Positions 61,102 through 64,000 of a stretch of 64,000 bases of DNA are shown piece after piece (position 1 is the stretch's first letter; each line of letters begins with the position of its first letter). The stretch comes from an uncultured Tropicimonas sp. (GTDB lineage: Bacteria; Pseudomonadota; Alphaproteobacteria; Rhodobacterales; Rhodobacteraceae). The stretch lies in the NCBI GenBank assembly GCA_947497945.1, contig CANMIP010000020.1:50505-114504 (forward strand), given 5' to 3'. Made by a program: the position numbers and the translations under genes. The notes beneath the pieces are model-generated. The model did not search any database. It was not told where the DNA came from and was given only the letters and a program-made list of their open reading frames with translations.

Positions 61102-62178
61102 ATGTCCGATGCCACCACGAACCTCCTGCTGCCTTACCTGCTGGCGAGCCAGGCGCAGAAACACGTCACCCTGAACGAGACCCTCCGGCTGCTGGACGGG
61201 CTGGTCCAGATGGCGGTGATCGACCGGGATCTGACCGCACCGCCGGCCTCACCCGCAGACGGGGATCGATACATTGTCGGCGCCGGCGCCACCGATGATT
61301 GGGCCGGCTGGGATCTGAGCGTTGCGTTCCATGTCGACGGCGTCTGGACTCGGCTCGCGCCGCGGACGGGCTGGCGCGCATGGATCGAGGACGAGAGCGT
61401 TCTGCTGGTCTGGAATGGCGCGGCATGGGTGAGTGTCCTCCCCTCCGCGCTCCAGAGCCTTTCCCTGCTAGGGATCGGCACCGCGGCGGATGCGTCAAAC
61501 CCATTCTCGGCCAAGCTGAACGCGGCGCTCTGGACGGCGCTGGGCGCGGCCGAGGGCGGGACCGGCGATCTCTACTACACAATGAACAAGGAGGCGGCGG
61601 GCGACGATCTCGGGCTCACACTGCAGACGGGCTACGTGACCAAGGCCCTTCTGGGCCTGTTCGGCACCGATGATTTCCGGCTCGCGGTCTCCGACGATGG
61701 CAACACCTTCTTCGACGCGTTCAGCGTCGATCGGCTCTGCGGCATCGTCGATCAGCCACGCCTGCCGCGCTTCAAGGGCTACACGAACTACGACAACTAT
61801 GTCGGCGTCGACACCTGGACGAAGATTGCGATCAACAACACCGATTACAACGACCAGAGCGCCTTCGATGCGGCCACCAACTATTTCGTGGCGCCAGCGG
61901 ATGGGACGTATCTCTTCGGTGCCACGCTGCTCTTTAAAACTAACGGCAGCACATCCTCCCGGATGCGCGGGCGGCTGGTTCTGAACGGCTCGACGGAAAT
62001 CAGGGGGTCCTTCGGCGAGATCTCCGGCGCTCATGTCTCCGAGGCCACCGCGCTCTGGCTTCAGACCCTGGTGGCGCTGGGCGCGGGTGATACCGTGGAG
62101 TTGCAGGGGTATTTCCGGGCGGCGGATGGGTATTTCGCGGCGGATCATACATCATTCTGGGGCGCGAAAGTGGGCTGA
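61102..62178 (+). CDS. DUF2793 tail-associated protein (copy 2)
   Basis: 358 residues, same length as copy 1 with scattered changes. C-terminal C1q-like domain conserved (YFVAPADGTYLFGATL). It is the last phage gene before the prophage 2 cargo region, which begins with a 573-bp gap. Confidence 0.88.
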   Translation: MSDATTNLLLPYLLASQAQKHVTLNETLRLLDGLVQMAVIDRDLTAPPASPADGDRYIVGAGATDDWAGWDLSVAFHVDGVWTRLAPRTGWRAWIEDESVLLVWNGAAWVSVLPSALQSLSLLGIGTAADASNPFSAKLNAALWTALGAAEGGTGDLYYTMNKEAAGDDLGLTLQTGYVTKALLGLFGTDDFRLAVSDDGNTFFDAFSVDRLCGIVDQPRLPRFKGYTNYDNYVGVDTWTKIAINNTDYNDQSAFDAATNYFVAPADGTYLFGATLLFKTNGSTSSRMRGRLVLNGSTEIRGSFGEISGAHVSEATALWLQTLVALGAGDTVELQGYFRAADGYFAADHTSFWGAKVG

Positions 62179-62751
62179 CAACCACGGTCGGCGTCGGGGC
62201 AGGCATTTCTGCGGTTGCCGAATTCCCGCAAATCGCACCCGCCCGGCGGTCCCAACCCATTGATTTGTTACGGGTGGCACAGATTTCCGGGGGCGTTGCC
62301 ATGCGCCACCCCTGCCGGATCTGCAGCCTGCCTGCATGTTCGAGCCAGTCAGATTCCTTTCCGTCAGCAGCGGTATCGAGGCGGCGTCGATCGCCTGGAA
62401 GCCGTTCGGATTACGCTGTTGCCGGTTCCACCGCGCTTAACGGCCCGGCAATAACTGGCATCTTCAGCAGCAATGCCGGACTCCGGACCTTCGCGGGACA
62501 CTGGACCAATGGGCGAGATGCGAAACTGCTGCCGTTCGAACTTTCGTTGTGGAGGTTGGCTGAAAAGCACTTAGCGTCCCTTCGACTGAGCTTGCACGCA
62601 ATTCTCACTCTGCCGGTTGTTATTTCCTTGTGCAGTCGCACGAATAGCTCCAGTCCTCCACAACACACCTCGAAAGAAATTAGTAGCAGCCAATAAAAAC
62701 GCAATCATATCAAAACCTGCAGGTCAAAAAGTAGCTTAAAACCATGGAAAC
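62179..62751. other. Intergenic region after the prophage 2 tail genes
   Basis: 573 bp with no supportable gene. Open frames are short, lack ribosome-binding sites, and have biased composition. GC falls from about 65 percent near 62200 to much lower near 62700, marking the transition to foreign cargo. No tRNA fragment like that at 23453 was found here. Confidence 0.6.
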
Positions 62752-64000
62752 TCACTCGTTTCCTTTCTTTACCTGCACGGAGGCAAGGGCCTCCAGAAAC
62801 TCCTTTTGTGCTTGATGCCCTTTAACGTTTAATGCGTCAAAAAGGAGCTCCTCAGCCTCTTCAAATCGGTCAAAGTCTACAAGCGCCATCGCATACCAGA
62901 ATCGAGCCCAAGCATTTTGAGTATCTTGAATTGCCCTTTCAAAGTATCCTTGAGATACTGAAATAGGATTTCCAGCAAGATGGTAGCATCTTCCAAGGTT
63001 TGCGTAGACAGCAGAGGTGCCGTACCCAACTTGAACAGCTTGATTTAGGCTCCTTAATGCGCCATCAAGGTCACCTAGTTTTATGTAGCATTTACCAAGT
63101 TGGAAGTTTGCGACACCGATAATGTCGAAGCTTTCGGCCGAATTTAGGACGCGCCTCAGCACTTGTATTGCTCGGTGCGGATTTTCTCTAATATGGAGGA
63201 GATTCCTGGAGATCTTAATTAGATATCTGCCCAGGATCTCATTTGCTTCAGCGTTGGATTCTGCTAGCGCCAATCTTTCTCTAATTCGCAACAGTTCCTT
63301 CAATTGATGTTTGGAATCGGCATCTTGGCCACCCTTAGAACGCCGGAGGACCGATCGTGAAGTCTCCCAATCCGAAATCGCGTTATCAATGTCGCCTAAG
63401 TCGCGCTTCAGCGCACCGCGAATGTTCAGTGTGATCCCAAGGTTGCGCTCATCCTTCTGCGAGCGCGCAATCTCGACCGATCGATCCAGATCCGCGAGCG
63501 CGCCCTCAGTATTCCCCAGATCGCGCCGGATGCCGGCGCGGCTATTGAGCAAGACGCCAAGACGCCGCGACTCGCCATCCTTTTCGACGAGCGCTATCGC
63601 CTGATCAAGGTCAGCCAGCGCACCTTCGAGGTCGCCGAGTTCCCGACGATCCTTCCATCGTTGCTCCAGCAAGCTCGAAAGCCGATCGTCGTCGCCGAGT
63701 TGGTCCTGCGCAGCGACTGACCCATCAAGATCGGAAAGAGCGCCCGCCACATCGCCAAGCGCTCGTCGCACACCAGCGCGCATGCCGAATGCCATCGCAA
63801 GACTCTGGTCGTCTTCCAGCGAACGCGCCGTTTCAACCGATCGATCCAAATCCGCAAGCGCGCCGTCCAGGTCGTTGAGGTCGCGCTTCAGCGCACCGCG
63901 AATGTTCAGTGCGAATGCAAGGTTGCGCTCATCCTTCTGCGAGCGCGCAATCTCGACCGATCGATCCAGATCCGCGAGCGCGCCCTCAGTATTCCCCAGA
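62752..64000 (-). CDS. TPR-repeat protein, 5' end beyond the window
   Basis: At least 416 residues; the frame stays open to the right edge. The upstream half is a tandem array of about 40-residue TPR-like helical hairpins with the recurring core GALADLDRSVEIARS and N-RGALKRDLGD. The C-terminal 240 residues are more divergent TPRs (AIQVLRRVLNSAESFDIIGV, YIKLGDLDGALRSLNQAVQ). TPR proteins mediate protein contacts; several phage-defence sensors contain them, but no effector domain is visible here. It occupies the cargo slot after the tail genes, on the opposite strand. Confidence 0.8.
   Translation of the reverse strand, partial: LGNTEGALADLDRSVEIARSQKDERNLAFALNIRGALKRDLNDLDGALADLDRSVETARSLEDDQSLAMAFGMRAGVRRALGDVAGALSDLDGSVAAQDQLGDDDRLSSLLEQRWKDRRELGDLEGALADLDQAIALVEKDGESRRLGVLLNSRAGIRRDLGNTEGALADLDRSVEIARSQKDERNLGITLNIRGALKRDLGDIDNAISDWETSRSVLRRSKGGQDADSKHQLKELLRIRERLALAESNAEANEILGRYLIKISRNLLHIRENPHRAIQVLRRVLNSAESFDIIGVANFQLGKCYIKLGDLDGALRSLNQAVQVGYGTSAVYANLGRCYHLAGNPISVSQGYFERAIQDTQNAWARFWYAMALVDFDRFEEAEELLFDALNVKGHQAQKEFLEALASVQVKKGNE
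63401..63520 (-). repeat. 120-bp near-identical repeat in the TPR gene (partner 63881-64000)
   Basis: Bases 63401-63520 and 63881-64000 are identical except for four mismatches near 63432-63437. The offset is exactly 480 bp, i.e. 160 codons or four 40-residue TPR units. This shows recent internal duplication or gene conversion in the array. Confidence 0.9.

Larger units (their letters stand above)
54105..62178. repeat. 8-kb direct repeat, copy 2 (partner at 1-8028)
   Basis: This is the second copy of the tail-tip, lysis and host-specificity module. It is intact here, because the preceding tail and head genes are present in the window. Both copies appear functional: no stop or frameshift was noticed in any of the paired genes. 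Confidence 0.9.
23453..64000. mobile_element. Prophage 2 (lambda-like head, GTA-like tail), right end outside the window
   Basis: A complete left end is visible: att fragment, inward-facing integrase, accessory RM cassette, regulatory and replication genes, packaging genes, head, tail tube, tape measure, tail tip, lysis and host-specificity genes in normal siphovirus order. The late genes at 54105-62178 are close copies of 1-8028. The right attachment site is not in the window. If the tRNA reading is right, an intact tRNA-fMet on the minus strand should lie to the right of 64000. Confidence 0.75.

Noticed and set aside
62265..62696. 143-codon plus frame in the gap after DUF2793
   Set aside because: No motif, biased composition, no ribosome-binding site; no homologous frame after copy 1.

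Overview
The window looks like an alphaproteobacterial chromosome, most likely Rhodobacterales (Paracoccus/Roseobacter type). It is GC-rich, its phage tail-tip genes are of the gene-transfer-agent (GTA) kind (DUF2460, DUF2163, NlpC/P60, GTA TIM-barrel protein, DUF2793), and a 3' fragment of an initiator tRNA-fMet serves as an attachment site. No core housekeeping gene is visible; everything reads as prophage or prophage-borne cargo.

Layout. (1) 1-8028: the end of the late region of a first siphovirus-like prophage (tail tip, lysis cassette, host-specificity protein). (2) 8086-23200: a six-gene defence island, in two divergent operons around position 17200. It holds a DISARM-like DrmA/DrmB core, two superfamily-1 helicases (one with a NERD nuclease domain), an unrecognised 988-residue protein and a RapA-like SNF2 ATPase. 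There is no methyltransferase and no DrmC. (3) 23453-23500: the 3' half of tRNA-fMet on the minus strand, read as an att core. (4) 24055-62178: a second, related prophage: integrase; a low-GC type IC restriction-modification cassette with a PrrC anticodon nuclease in the order hsdM-hsdS-prrC-hsdR; regulatory and replication genes; a single-chain GmrSD enzyme; a ParB-methyltransferase; packaging, head and tail genes; then the same lysis and tail-tip module as in region 1. (5) 62752-64000: a TPR-repeat protein that runs off the right edge, in the same slot after DUF2793 that holds the defence island in prophage 1.

How it fits together. Two related prophages appear to sit head-to-tail at one tRNA-fMet site, each with cargo between its last tail gene and its att site. 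Three or four anti-phage loci lie within 31 kb (DISARM-like island, EcoR124/EcoprrI-like RM with PrrC, GmrSD, and possibly the TPR protein). All lie on prophage DNA and the first three are flanked by 8-kb near-identical direct repeats. The strongest candidate for an under-described system is the DISARM-like island. Smaller finds are a GGTGAC/GTCACC array with 11-bp phasing inside the replication gene, an A-AAA-AAC frameshift site in the tail chaperone gene, TAEL repeats in hsdS, and an internal ribosome-binding site in the protease-capsid fusion. All protein family names come from motif recognition, not database searches.
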